Shown in pieces: positions 25,340 to 34,299 of a stretch of DNA of 64,000 bases. Within the stretch, counting starts at the first letter, position 1, and each line of letters begins with the position of its first letter. Under the pieces are notes generated by a model. The model saw nothing but the letters and a program-made list of their open reading frames with translations. It did no database searches and was not told the DNA's origin. This DNA is from Achromobacter xylosoxidans. Its GTDB lineage: Bacteria > Pseudomonadota > Gammaproteobacteria > Burkholderiales > Burkholderiaceae_B. The stretch covers positions 4,960,001 through 5,024,000 of the forward strand of contig NZ_CP061008.1 in assembly GCF_014490035.1 (NCBI RefSeq), in the 5' to 3' direction. Position numbers and translations under genes: made by a program.

Positions 25340-26494
25340 ATGAAAGTCCTTTCCATATTCGGGACCCGTCCCGAAGCGATCAAGATGGCCCCCCTGGTGT
25401 CCGCGCTGCAAGCCGAACCCCGAATCCAGAGCGTCGTCTGCGTGACGGGCCAGCATCGCGAGATGCTGGATCAGGTGATGGCCCTGTTCGACCTGCGGGC
25501 GCAGCACGACCTGGACATCATGGTGCCCAACCAGACGCTCAACGGCCTGTTTGCGCGGCTGATCAGCCGGGTGGACAGCGTGCTGGAGGCGGAGCAGCCC
25601 GATTGCGTGCTGGTCCACGGCGACACCAGCACCGCATCGGCCTGCGCGCTGGCCTCCTTCCACCGCCGCGCCAGCATCGGCCACGTCGAAGCCGGCCTGC
25701 GCACCGGCGATCTGGCCAAGCCCTTCCCAGAGGAAATGAACCGCCGCGTGGTCGACGCGGTGGGCGACTGGCTGTTCGCGCCCACTGCGCAATCGCGCGC
25801 CAACCTGCTGCGCGAGAACCTCTCGGGACGCATCACGGTCACGGGAAATACCGTCATCGACGCGCTGGCCCTGACCTGCGCCAAGCTCGCGCCCGAAGGC
25901 GCGCTCGCGCAGCAATTGGCGGCGCGCTACGGCTGGCTGGATCCGCAGCGCCGCCTGCTGCTGGTCACCGGGCACCGGCGCGAGAGCTTCGGCGAGGGCT
26001 TCCGGAACATCTGCGCCGCCCTGGCCGAACTGGCGCGGCGCGAGGACCTGCAGATCGTCTACCCCGTGCACCTGAATCCGCAGGTGCGCAACGTGGTGAT
26101 GGCGCAGCTGGACGGCCTGTCGCGCGTACATCTGATCGCCCCGCTGGATTACCTGGACTTCGTCTGGTTCATGCAGCGCGCCTACCTTATCCTGACCGAC
26201 TCGGGCGGAGTGCAGGAAGAAGCGCCCTACCTGGGCAAGCCGGTGCTGGTGATGCGCGACGTCACCGAACGCCCGGAAGCCGTGCAGGCCGGCACGGTGA
26301 CGCTGGTCGGCACCGATACGCAGCGCATCCTGGCCGAAGTGAACCGCCTGCTCGACAACCCGGAACTGCACGCCTCGTTCTCACGCCGCATCAATCCCTA
26401 TGGCGACGGCCTCGCCAGCCTACGCATCGTCGACGCGCTTTGCGGCCGCGCCGTATCCGAGTTTGCGCCTCAAGCACCGGCCGCGGCCCGTTAG
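25340..26494 (+). CDS. wecB: UDP-N-acetylglucosamine 2-epimerase (NfrC-type)
   Basis: Non-hydrolysing epimerase of 384 residues forming UDP-ManNAc from UDP-GlcNAc. The N terminus FGTRPEAIKMAP is diagnostic. Active-site segments are LVHGDTSTA, GHVEAGLRTGD, PFPEEMNRR and VTGHRRESFGEG, carrying the conserved Asp, two Glu and His. In Escherichia coli wecB is also known as nfrC, one of three loci needed for phage N4 adsorption. Here it leads the operon with nfrB- and nfrA-like genes, 31 bases before the next gene. No wecC-type dehydrogenase is adjacent, so ManNAc itself may be the polymer unit. Confidence 0.95.
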   Translation: MKVLSIFGTRPEAIKMAPLVSALQAEPRIQSVVCVTGQHREMLDQVMALFDLRAQHDLDIMVPNQTLNGLFARLISRVDSVLEAEQPDCVLVHGDTSTASACALASFHRRASIGHVEAGLRTGDLAKPFPEEMNRRVVDAVGDWLFAPTAQSRANLLRENLSGRITVTGNTVIDALALTCAKLAPEGALAQQLAARYGWLDPQRRLLLVTGHRRESFGEGFRNICAALAELARREDLQIVYPVHLNPQVRNVVMAQLDGLSRVHLIAPLDYLDFVWFMQRAYLILTDSGGVQEEAPYLGKPVLVMRDVTERPEAVQAGTVTLVGTDTQRILAEVNRLLDNPELHASFSRRINPYGDGLASLRIVDALCGRAVSEFAPQAPAAAR

Positions 26495-26525
26495 CCGCCC
26501 CACGCCCCTCACCACCGGAGCCCTC

Positions 26526-28739
26526 ATGCCCCATGCCCCGCACTCCCCCGCCGCCCGCACCCTCTGCCGCGCCCTGATCGCCGCCGGGTTGCTGCTCCCC
26601 TTGGGAGCGATGGCCAGTCCCGCGGGCGACGCCTTGCGGCGCTTGCTGGGCGACGACTGGGTCACGCGCGACACCAGCCTGGAAGACCTGGGCATCCGCG
26701 AACCGGTGGTGCTGAGCAACAGCGACGCGCGCCAAGAGTTCTACCTGCCGGTGCCGCGCGGCGTGCCGATAGCCGACGCCACGCTGGACTTCGACGCGCG
26801 CTACATCAAGGGCGAACCGGGCCGCGCCAGCATGGTGCTGTGGGTGGACGGCGTGCCGCAGACGGCGCAGCGCATCGCCGACGGCGAGGGCTCGGCCACG
26901 CGCAAGCTGAGCGTGGAGCAACGCGTGCGCGACACCGGCTTCGTGCGGCTGGCGGTGGACTGGCAATCGGAGATCGCGCAGCGCCAGTGCGAAAGCAACC
27001 GCGCCACCGCCAACGCCTTGATGGTGTCGCCGCGCACGCGCCTGAGCTACCGCTACGACGCATCGGCCATCGGCAGCCTGGACGAAGCCTGGAGCACCCT
27101 GCCCGGCAAGCCCGTGCTGATGGTGGCGGGCGCCAAGCTCGACCAGCAGGCCTTCGACAGCGCATGGCGCATGGGCGTGGCGATGGAGCGCAGCGGCAAG
27201 CGGGTTGCGGTTCGCGCCTTCCCGGCAGTCGGCGACGAGATCGACACCCGCGGCCTGCAGGCTCCAAACGGACTGGGGCAGGTGCCGGCGTTCGCAGCCC
27301 TGGCGGCCAGTGACAAGCACAAGCTGGGCAACGCCGCGGAGATCGGCGCGCTGCTGGTCATGGGCGCCCCCGCCGTGAGCGGCGACGTGGTGATCGCCGA
27401 CGCCGCGCTGCGCGCCCGCTACAACGAGGCGCTGGACGCCTTGCAGGCGCAATTGGCGCAGGACGCCGACGCCGCAGAGGCCTTCAAGGCCTGGCGCCAG
27501 CGGCGCATGCCCCTGGCCGGCCAGGACCTGCCCTCCAAGGAGATCCGCCTCGCGCCGCTGGGCCGGCAGGCGGTCATCGCCGTGGCCGCCGATGCCGGCG
27601 CGCAGGGCGCGGGCGCCTTCGACACGGCTTGGCGCCGCATCCTGGTCACACGCCAGGCTCAGGTCAAGACGGCCGAACCGCCGCAAGCCTCGGGCGAAGA
27701 CGGCATGCGCCTGACCGCGCTGGGCGGATCGTCCGCCAGCTTCGACGTGGTCGCGCGCGGCGACTGGAACGCCACGTTCGCGCTGGCCGCGGTGTCGGCG
27801 GACGGAAGCATGCCGGACGAACTGGTCATGGACCTGGCCGCCGCGCCGGGCGCCTCCGCCACCCGCCCGGTCGCCTCGGTGTTCTGGAACGGCATCCTGC
27901 TAGCCGCCAAGCAGATGGACGCCGACGGCCATCCCGAACGCCTGACGGCACGCGTGCCCGGCTACGCCCTGGGCCTCACCAACGCGGTGCGCGTCACGTT
28001 CCAGCGCCAGCCGGTATCGGTCGATTGCAACGAAATCCCGCAAGGCTATCCCGTCAACGTGCTGCCCACCAGCTACGTGAAGCCGGGCCGCGCGCAGCCG
28101 GACGGCACCTTCGTGGGACTGCTGCCGCTGTTGGCGGGCAGTCCCCAGCTGCTGATCCCCGGCGGCTATCTGGCCGACGCGCCGGCCAGCCTGCAGCGCG
28201 TCATCGGCATCGCCACGGCCAGCGGCCTGTCCGCCACGCGCGCGGCGCTGTCGCTCACGCCTGCGGGCCAGGCGGCCAAGCCCGGCGGCCCCTTCGTGGC
28301 GATGGAAGTCGCGGTGGATGGCGCCAAACCCATGGTCAAGGTCACGGACCGCAAGCAGCTGACGGTGGACGGCAAGAACGCGCCCTGGCTCGACATTTCC
28401 GGCCTGGACAACCTGAGCACGGCCGAAGTGGTGCGCGCGGGCGGCCAGGACGGCCTGCTGTGGCACACGCTGGGCCAAAATCCGGTGATGCCGCAGGCGC
28501 CCTTCGTGCTGAACCGCGGCAACATCGCCATCATCGGCGCGGCGGGACCGCTGGCCTGGATAGACAGCGCCAATCCCGCGGCGGGCCAGCCGCCGGGGGC
28601 GGGTGCAAGCGCCTTCTTCGAATGGCGCAACTACCTGTCGTGGAGCGTCCCGGCGATGAGCGTGGGCCTGCTGGTCCTGCTCCTGATCCTGATCGCCGCA
28701 TTGCGCGTCACCCGCAGGAAGAACAAGGACAGCAAGTAA
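26526..28739 (+). CDS. BcsB-like periplasmic subunit of a polysaccharide synthase
   Basis: Protein of 737 residues. An N-terminal signal peptide (to about residue 31, ending AMASPAG), a long beta-rich periplasmic part with two BcsB-like halves (LDFDARYIKGE...; TFQRQPVSVDCNEIP...) and one C-terminal membrane helix (about 705-727) before RRKNKDSK. In cellulose synthesis BcsB is the membrane-anchored periplasmic guide for the nascent chain and activates BcsA. Here it is 12 bases before the NfrB-like synthase gene. GGAG lies 5 bases before the ATG. E. coli nfrAB has no such neighbour as far as I know, so this is a hybrid arrangement. Confidence 0.8.
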   Translation: MPHAPHSPAARTLCRALIAAGLLLPLGAMASPAGDALRRLLGDDWVTRDTSLEDLGIREPVVLSNSDARQEFYLPVPRGVPIADATLDFDARYIKGEPGRASMVLWVDGVPQTAQRIADGEGSATRKLSVEQRVRDTGFVRLAVDWQSEIAQRQCESNRATANALMVSPRTRLSYRYDASAIGSLDEAWSTLPGKPVLMVAGAKLDQQAFDSAWRMGVAMERSGKRVAVRAFPAVGDEIDTRGLQAPNGLGQVPAFAALAASDKHKLGNAAEIGALLVMGAPAVSGDVVIADAALRARYNEALDALQAQLAQDADAAEAFKAWRQRRMPLAGQDLPSKEIRLAPLGRQAVIAVAADAGAQGAGAFDTAWRRILVTRQAQVKTAEPPQASGEDGMRLTALGGSSASFDVVARGDWNATFALAAVSADGSMPDELVMDLAAAPGASATRPVASVFWNGILLAAKQMDADGHPERLTARVPGYALGLTNAVRVTFQRQPVSVDCNEIPQGYPVNVLPTSYVKPGRAQPDGTFVGLLPLLAGSPQLLIPGGYLADAPASLQRVIGIATASGLSATRAALSLTPAGQAAKPGGPFVAMEVAVDGAKPMVKVTDRKQLTVDGKNAPWLDISGLDNLSTAEVVRAGGQDGLLWHTLGQNPVMPQAPFVLNRGNIAIIGAAGPLAWIDSANPAAGQPPGAGASAFFEWRNYLSWSVPAMSVGLLVLLLILIAALRVTRRKNKDSK

Positions 28740-28751
28740 CCCGGAGGCGCC

Positions 28752-30455
28752 ATGTCCTCGCTTTACTGGCCCTACCTCATCGCCGACTACTACCGCGGCC
28801 TGGAGATCGTGACGGCGGTGGTCGGCGTCATCATCCTGCTGTCCAGCCTGGACGACCTGTTCATCGACGGCTGGTTCTGGCTGCGCGAACTGCGCCGCGG
28901 GCTGACGGTCAAGCGCCAGTATGCGCCGCTGAGCGCGGAACAGTTGCGCGCCAAGCGGGAACAGCCGCTGGCGATCATGGTGCCGGCCTGGCTGGAGTAT
29001 GACGTGATCGCGCCCATGCTGGAAAACATGGTGTCGACGCTGGAATACAAGAACTACATGATCTTCGCGGGCACCTACCAGAACGACGAGCGCACCATCA
29101 AGGAAGTGGAACGCATGCGGCGGCGCTACCGCCAACTGATACGGGTGGAAGTGCCGCACGACGGACCGACCTGCAAGGCCGACTGCCTGAACTGGATCGT
29201 GCAGGCCATCTTCGCGCAGAACGCCCAGCAGCCCGAACCCTTCGCCGGCGTGATCCTGCACGACAGCGAAGACGTGCTGCACCCGCTGGAACTCAAGTAC
29301 TACAACTACCTGCTGCCGCGCATCGATTTCATCCAGTTGCCGGTCACGTCGCTGGAGCGGGAGTGGCACGAACTGGTCGCCGGCACCTACATGGACGAGT
29401 TCGCCGAATGGCACACCAAGGACCTGGTGGTGCGCGAAAGCCTGTCCAAGATGGTGCCGTCCGCCGGCGTCGGCACCTGCTTCTCGCGCCACGCGCTGGA
29501 GGTGCTGGCGGCAGAGACCAACAACCAGCCTTTCAATACCGACACGCTGACCGAGGATTACGACATCGGCGCGCGCCTGGCCCAGCGCGGCATGCGCCAG
29601 ATCTTCGGCAAATTCGAGGTCGAGTACGTGACGCGCCGCCGTTCCTGGTTCGGCCTGGGGCGGGAGAAGATCTCCGCCATCAAGATGCCGCTGGGCGTGC
29701 GCGAGTACTTCCCCAACACCTTCCGCACCGCTTACCGGCAGAAGGCCCGCTGGACGCTGGGCATCGGCCTGCAAGGCTGGCAACAGGTGGGATGGACCGG
29801 GTCGCTGGCCACCAAGTATCTGCTGTTCCGCGACCGCAAGGGACTGTTCACATCCTTCATCGCGATACTGGCCTATCTGTTGCTGGCCAACTTCTTTCTC
29901 TTCTATCTGGCCGACCGCTTTGGCTGGTGGAAGGTCTACTACCCCTCCTATTTCCGTCCGGGCGGCTGGCTGGTGACGCTGATGTGGCTGAACGCGGGGG
30001 CCCTGCTGCTGCGCGTGGTGCAACGCGCGTACTTCGTCGGCCGCATGTACGGCTGGGAGCATGCGCTGCTGTCCATGCCGCGCATGATCGTCGGCAACTT
30101 CATCAACGCCATGGCGGCGGCGCGGGCTTGGCGCCTGTTCATCGGCCATCTGATCACGGGCAAGCGGCTGGCCTGGGACAAGACCATGCATGACTTCCCC
30201 TCCACCGACCAGTTGGCGCAGCAACGCCAGCGCCTGGGCGACCTGCTGCTGTCCTGGCAGGCCATCGATCACCAGATGCTGGAGCAGGCGCTGGAGATCC
30301 AGGCGCGCGAGAAGCGGCCGCTGGGCGAAATCCTGATGGAACGGGGCTGGCTCGACGAAAAGACGCTGCACGAAGCGCTGTCGTTCCAGCAAGGCGCCCC
30401 GACGCAGACCGAACACCCCGCGGACCCGCTATCGCACAGGCCCACACCTCCATGA
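28752..30455 (+). CDS. nfrB: NfrB-like inner-membrane glycosyltransferase 2 with C-terminal MshEN domain
   Basis: Processive-type GT2 synthase of 567 residues. One N-terminal membrane segment, a GT2 domain starting LAIMVPAW (about residue 74), then HDSED (about 170, metal-binding), TEDYD (about 267, base) and QKARWTLGIGLQGW (about 330, the QxxRW-like acceptor motif). Membrane segments follow (about 372-470). The C terminus (494-545, starting RLGDLLLSWQAID) matches the MshEN cyclic-di-GMP-binding repeat, RLG-LL-x-LxxAL-xQ-x-LG-xL. E. coli NfrB has this architecture and is known to respond to c-di-GMP. The stop overlaps nfrA by 4 bases. Confidence 0.88.
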   Translation: MSSLYWPYLIADYYRGLEIVTAVVGVIILLSSLDDLFIDGWFWLRELRRGLTVKRQYAPLSAEQLRAKREQPLAIMVPAWLEYDVIAPMLENMVSTLEYKNYMIFAGTYQNDERTIKEVERMRRRYRQLIRVEVPHDGPTCKADCLNWIVQAIFAQNAQQPEPFAGVILHDSEDVLHPLELKYYNYLLPRIDFIQLPVTSLEREWHELVAGTYMDEFAEWHTKDLVVRESLSKMVPSAGVGTCFSRHALEVLAAETNNQPFNTDTLTEDYDIGARLAQRGMRQIFGKFEVEYVTRRRSWFGLGREKISAIKMPLGVREYFPNTFRTAYRQKARWTLGIGLQGWQQVGWTGSLATKYLLFRDRKGLFTSFIAILAYLLLANFFLFYLADRFGWWKVYYPSYFRPGGWLVTLMWLNAGALLLRVVQRAYFVGRMYGWEHALLSMPRMIVGNFINAMAAARAWRLFIGHLITGKRLAWDKTMHDFPSTDQLAQQRQRLGDLLLSWQAIDHQMLEQALEIQAREKRPLGEILMERGWLDEKTLHEALSFQQGAPTQTEHPADPLSHRPTPP

Positions 30456-32782
30456 CCGTCATTTCCCGTACGCTGGCTTTCAGCGCCCTGCTGTGCGTGG
30501 CCGCAGTCCCTCAAGCGGCCGCGCAACCCGCCGCCGCAGCCGAACGTCCGCTGGAAGGCGACGCCTACCAACTCGCCGACCAGGCCTACAAGCAGTACGA
30601 CGCCGGCCATTACGAAACCGCCCAGATCATGGCGGAGAACGCCATCCGCCTGCGGCCCGACGTGGCCCGCCTGCGGCTGCTGCTGGTGTACGCCCTGGAA
30701 AAGCAGGGCAAGCGCCAAGAGGCCGCGCGCGCGGCCGATGCGGCGATCGCCGACGGCCTGGGCACGCCCGAACTGCGCCAGGCCAAGGCCAACCTGCAAC
30801 GCCCGCCCGCGGTAGCCGCCACGCCCGCGCAGCCTGCGGCGCAAACGCCTGCGCAAACTTCCGGGCAGGCGCCTGTACAAACCCCCGCCCCTGCCCGCAA
30901 ATCCGCGCCGCAAACCCCTTACCAGCGCGCCTATCCCGTGGCGGCGCGCGCCTATGCGGACTATGGCCGCCAGGACTACGCAGCGGCGGCGGCAGGCGCC
31001 GAACGCGCCTTCCGCGCCGTGCCCAGGCAAGGCGAATGGGCCTTGCTGTGGGTGGAATCGCTGGGCGCGCAACAGCGCTATGAAGCCGCCAGCCAGGCCG
31101 TGGACACGGCGCTGGCGCTGGGCGCGCCCAACAAGGCGGCGCTACAGGCCAGGCAACAGGCCTTTCAGAAGCAGATCGCCGCGAACCAGGCGCCCGCCGC
31201 GCCGGCTCCGGGCAGCGCGGCCGCCACGGGCGCCTATGCCGCCTACGACAAGGGCGCCTACCAGGAAGCCATCGCCCTGGCGCGCCAGGCCGTGGCGCAA
31301 GCGCCGGACAACGAAAGCTATGCCCAGCTGCTGACGACCGCGCTGGCCGCCGGCAACAAGGCGCAAGCCGCCGAGGCGGAAACCCGGCTGAGCGACGCCA
31401 TCGCCCGCCAGCCGGACTCGGCCCAATTGCTGGCGCAGCGCGGCTACGCGCGCCAGCGCCTGGGCCAGCCCGCGGGCGCCGCGTCCGACTTCGCGGCCGC
31501 GCGCGCCACCGGCCAGGCGCCGCCGCGCCTGATCCTGGACCAGGCCTATGCGCAGTCCGCAATGGGCGACAACCGCGCCGCCACCGACTCGCTCAAGCAA
31601 GCCATCGACATGGACGATGCCGGCCAGCTGGGCCTTACGCCGCTTGAGCGCTACAACACGCGCAGCGGCGTCGCCGCCCTGTCGCGCGAATGGGGCGGCT
31701 CGTTCTCCGCGTCTTACCGCGGTGCGCGCCCCGCCAACTCCAGCATGGGCGGCGCCGCCATCAACACGCCAGGCGACGTGGTATTCAGCACTGCGGAAAT
31801 CTTCTGGCGTCCGCCGCAGCTGAACAATCGCTGGGGCATGCTCGAAGCCTATGCGCGCAGCTCAAACACGCTGTACGACGGCGGCAGCACCTACGAGTCG
31901 CGCAGGAACGTGGATCCCTGCACCGGAGAAAGCACGCCGGACAACCGCTCGGCCGACGAACGCCTGCGCAACAGCAGCTCGGCCGCGGGCATCCCCAGCA
32001 CCATCGGCGCGCTGGGCCTGCGCTACCTGCTGGCCGACACCGGCGTGACCTTCGGCATAGAACGGCGTTTCTTCCTGGGGTCGGCCACCCGCCAGGGCTA
32101 CGCCTATCCGGAATCCAGCGCGGTGCAATGCGCGGCGCAGCAGGCCTTCCACAGCGCCTACCCCAACCTGCAGGACCAGAGCGCGGTCGCGCGCTACAAG
32201 CTCAACGGCAACGCGGGCGGATGGATGACCTACCTCACCTACGGCTACTACCATGGCCGCGAGCTGCGCGTGGACGTGCCGAGCTGGCTCACCATCGAAG
32301 GCTATGCGCAGGGCGGCTATCTCTGGGACGACAATAGCGCCAACTACACCGCCTACTCGGTGGACTCCAAGGGCCAGCGCCAGCAGGACCTGGGCAGTTC
32401 CTCGGGCCGCCTCAAGCGCGACCAGGCCTTCCTGTCCGGCGAGCTGCGCGTGGGCCGCAGCTTCCGCGCCACCAGCATCAGCGACAAGCTGGTGCTGTTT
32501 CCGTATGCGGTGGTCGGCGCGGACTGGCTGTGGCAGAAAAGCGTGGCCAAGCTGAACGACCTGCCCGGCTACGGCAACCAGTCGGTGGTCCTGTCCGACC
32601 ATGGCACCTCCTGGTCGCTGGGCGTGGGACCGGGCTTCAACGTGCGCTATTGGTTCCGCGAAGACCACTACAACGCGCCGCGCTCCTATCTGGACTTCGG
32701 CGTCCAGTACCGCACCAGCCTGGGCGGCGGCGAGAGCGACCGCGCCAAGGGCTGGTTCATGAACATGACGCTGTCGTACTGA
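30452..32782 (+). CDS. nfrA: NfrA-like outer-membrane protein (TPR plus beta-barrel)
   Basis: Protein of 776 residues. The signal peptide ends near residue 26 (PQAAAQ). Several TPR-like helical repeats cover about residues 28-390, interrupted by an Ala/Gln/Pro-rich linker (about 127-152). The C-terminal part is beta-rich, ends in an aromatic residue (MNMTLSY) and corresponds to the NfrA C-terminal domain. In E. coli NfrA is the N4 phage receptor and the predicted export pore for the NfrB glycan. This copy is shorter than the roughly 990-residue E. coli protein. The architecture resembles BcsC and PgaA. Confidence 0.83.
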   Translation: MTVISRTLAFSALLCVAAVPQAAAQPAAAAERPLEGDAYQLADQAYKQYDAGHYETAQIMAENAIRLRPDVARLRLLLVYALEKQGKRQEAARAADAAIADGLGTPELRQAKANLQRPPAVAATPAQPAAQTPAQTSGQAPVQTPAPARKSAPQTPYQRAYPVAARAYADYGRQDYAAAAAGAERAFRAVPRQGEWALLWVESLGAQQRYEAASQAVDTALALGAPNKAALQARQQAFQKQIAANQAPAAPAPGSAAATGAYAAYDKGAYQEAIALARQAVAQAPDNESYAQLLTTALAAGNKAQAAEAETRLSDAIARQPDSAQLLAQRGYARQRLGQPAGAASDFAAARATGQAPPRLILDQAYAQSAMGDNRAATDSLKQAIDMDDAGQLGLTPLERYNTRSGVAALSREWGGSFSASYRGARPANSSMGGAAINTPGDVVFSTAEIFWRPPQLNNRWGMLEAYARSSNTLYDGGSTYESRRNVDPCTGESTPDNRSADERLRNSSSAAGIPSTIGALGLRYLLADTGVTFGIERRFFLGSATRQGYAYPESSAVQCAAQQAFHSAYPNLQDQSAVARYKLNGNAGGWMTYLTYGYYHGRELRVDVPSWLTIEGYAQGGYLWDDNSANYTAYSVDSKGQRQQDLGSSSGRLKRDQAFLSGELRVGRSFRATSISDKLVLFPYAVVGADWLWQKSVAKLNDLPGYGNQSVVLSDHGTSWSLGVGPGFNVRYWFREDHYNAPRSYLDFGVQYRTSLGGGESDRAKGWFMNMTLSY

Positions 32783-32917
32783 GCCGCTGATACACACGAT
32801 TACATCGATTCATAAGCCTATAACAATGATTCGGGCATAGTGCTCCGCGCCACGCAGGCAGCGCGATCGCCAGGCGTGCAAACCCCATCCCTCACCGCGT
32901 TGGAGATTGAATTGCCG

Positions 32918-33268
32918 ATGTTCAAACAAGCCCGTATCGCCCTGACGACCGTCGCCCTGACCCTGGCCAGCAGCGCCGCCCTTGCCCAGCAGACCATGCC
33001 GGGCCAGATGCCCAACCTGGCGGCCGTGAGCGGCCAGATGCATGCCGCCGCCGAATACTGCGGCGCCTACACGGCAGCGCAGCTCGAACAGATGAAGCAA
33101 CAACAGAAGACCGCGACCAGCGCCCAGGGCATGTCCGCTGCGGACTTCGACGCCGCTTTTTCGAAGTCCTACAGCCAAGCCAAGGTGCAACTGGGCACAC
33201 TGAGCGCGGCCGACAAGGAAAAGACCTGCGCGCAGCTCAAGGCCATGGCCGCGGCGCAACCGCGCTGA
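32918..33268 (+). CDS. Small secreted protein of unknown function
   Basis: Protein of 116 residues, not recognised. A signal peptide covers residues 1 to about 23 (MFKQARIALTTVALTLASSA...LAQ). The mature part is Gln/Met-rich with two Cys residues (AEYCGAY and KTCAQLK), which could form a disulphide, and looks helical. ATG at 32918 was chosen; a TTG at 32912 has better spacing from GGAG (32902-32905) and adds only two residues. It lies 135 bases after nfrA, with a TATAAC hexamer between, so it may have its own promoter but could still serve the glycan system. Confidence 0.6.
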   Translation: MFKQARIALTTVALTLASSAALAQQTMPGQMPNLAAVSGQMHAAAEYCGAYTAAQLEQMKQQQKTATSAQGMSAADFDAAFSKSYSQAKVQLGTLSAADKEKTCAQLKAMAAAQPR

Positions 33269-33298
33269 CCCTTCCCTTCCCGACCGCTAAACGGCCGC

Positions 33299-34279
33299 CT
33301 AGAGCGGCCATTCGCGCCGCAAGCGCTCGGCCTCGGGCGTAGGCCCGATCAGCCAGGGGTCCGCCGCAAAGGCGACCACGCTTTGCGCGCGGTAGCGCCG
33401 CGCGATGCGCAACTGCCGGCGCACGCGCGCCGCATCCGCGGAGCGGGCATTGAAGGTGGTGCCGTCCTGGCGTTCGGACGGCAGTTCCTCGAACAATTCG
33501 ACGATCAGGTCGAATGGCGCGCGCCGCGCCAGCAGCATGCGATGCAGGGGCTCCAGCGCCTCATACGCCGCCATGCCGGACACGCCCACTCCGTCCTGGA
33601 CCATGGGCCTCAGCTTGGCAACATCCAACAATCCGTTCCACAGGTCGGCCAGGCTCAGCGCTCCTGGCAATTTGCTGTGATAGGTGGAAATGGCGGGCGC
33701 GCGTCCCGTCTGTTGCGCAAGCGGATCGGACAGCTCGCGCAGCCATTGCGCCAACCGCGCCTGGCGGCCGGGCGCGGCCCAACTGTGCTGCTCGATCTCG
33801 TAGGGGATGTACCAGCCGCGAAACGCCGCCAGCCCGGTCGCGTTCGACGCCCCCGCATAGGCCAGCGCCTGCGTCTGCGCGGCTTGCAGGAATTCGGCCA
33901 GCGCCGCGTCATCCGGATTGCCAAGCTGTCGCCACCAGCGCTCGTCGTAGGGCAGGCCCAGTTGCAGCCCCATGCCCAGACGCTCGGCCTCGTCGAAGAT
34001 CAGCGCCAGCGTGGGCGCGGGCAGTTGCCAGGGCTGCGCCCCGCCGCTGGCGCCTACCCACTGGATGATGATCTCGCGGAATCCCAGCGCATGCATGGCG
34101 GCGATGCGTTCGCGCCAGGCCTCTGGACTCAATTCCAGATGGCTGGGCCAAAGCTGCCAGAAGGTACTTTGCACCGACCAGGCCGGCGCGCAGGCGGGCA
34201 GGCTGGCGGCCAGCGCCGCCGCGCCCAGGCCCTGCAACAGACGCCGCCGGCCGGTGGAAGCAGGCGCAGAAGCCTGCAT
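33299..34279 (-). CDS. DUF4434 protein, candidate secreted glycan hydrolase (Tat-type lipoprotein)
   Basis: Protein of 326 residues. The N terminus has a twin-arginine-like signal GRRRLLQGLGAAALAASLPAC, whose LPAC end is a lipobox. The rest has a TIM-barrel look: FWQLWPSHLELSPEAWRERI, FREIIIQWVG, GWYIPYEIE, ISTYHS, MVQDGVGVSG, FDLIVELFEE. The acidic residues in GWYIPYEIE and ELFEELP are candidate catalytic groups. Convergent with the nfr operon end, 30 bases from the small secreted protein. Inferred role: processing or release of the Nfr glycan. A similar protein (YbcH) is reported next to E. coli nfrAB, from memory. Confidence 0.65.
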   Translation of the reverse strand: MQASAPASTGRRRLLQGLGAAALAASLPACAPAWSVQSTFWQLWPSHLELSPEAWRERIAAMHALGFREIIIQWVGASGGAQPWQLPAPTLALIFDEAERLGMGLQLGLPYDERWWRQLGNPDDAALAEFLQAAQTQALAYAGASNATGLAAFRGWYIPYEIEQHSWAAPGRQARLAQWLRELSDPLAQQTGRAPAISTYHSKLPGALSLADLWNGLLDVAKLRPMVQDGVGVSGMAAYEALEPLHRMLLARRAPFDLIVELFEELPSERQDGTTFNARSADAARVRRQLRIARRYRAQSVVAFAADPWLIGPTPEAERLRREWPL

Positions 34280-34299
34280 GGGCTGCCTGGCGATAGGAC

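Noticed and set aside
27900..30416. Open frame of more than 800 codons antisense to nfrB and part of the BcsB-like gene
   Set aside because: Composition rich in His, Arg, Gln and Gly with no domain, lying opposite a clear glycosyltransferase; a GC-driven shadow.
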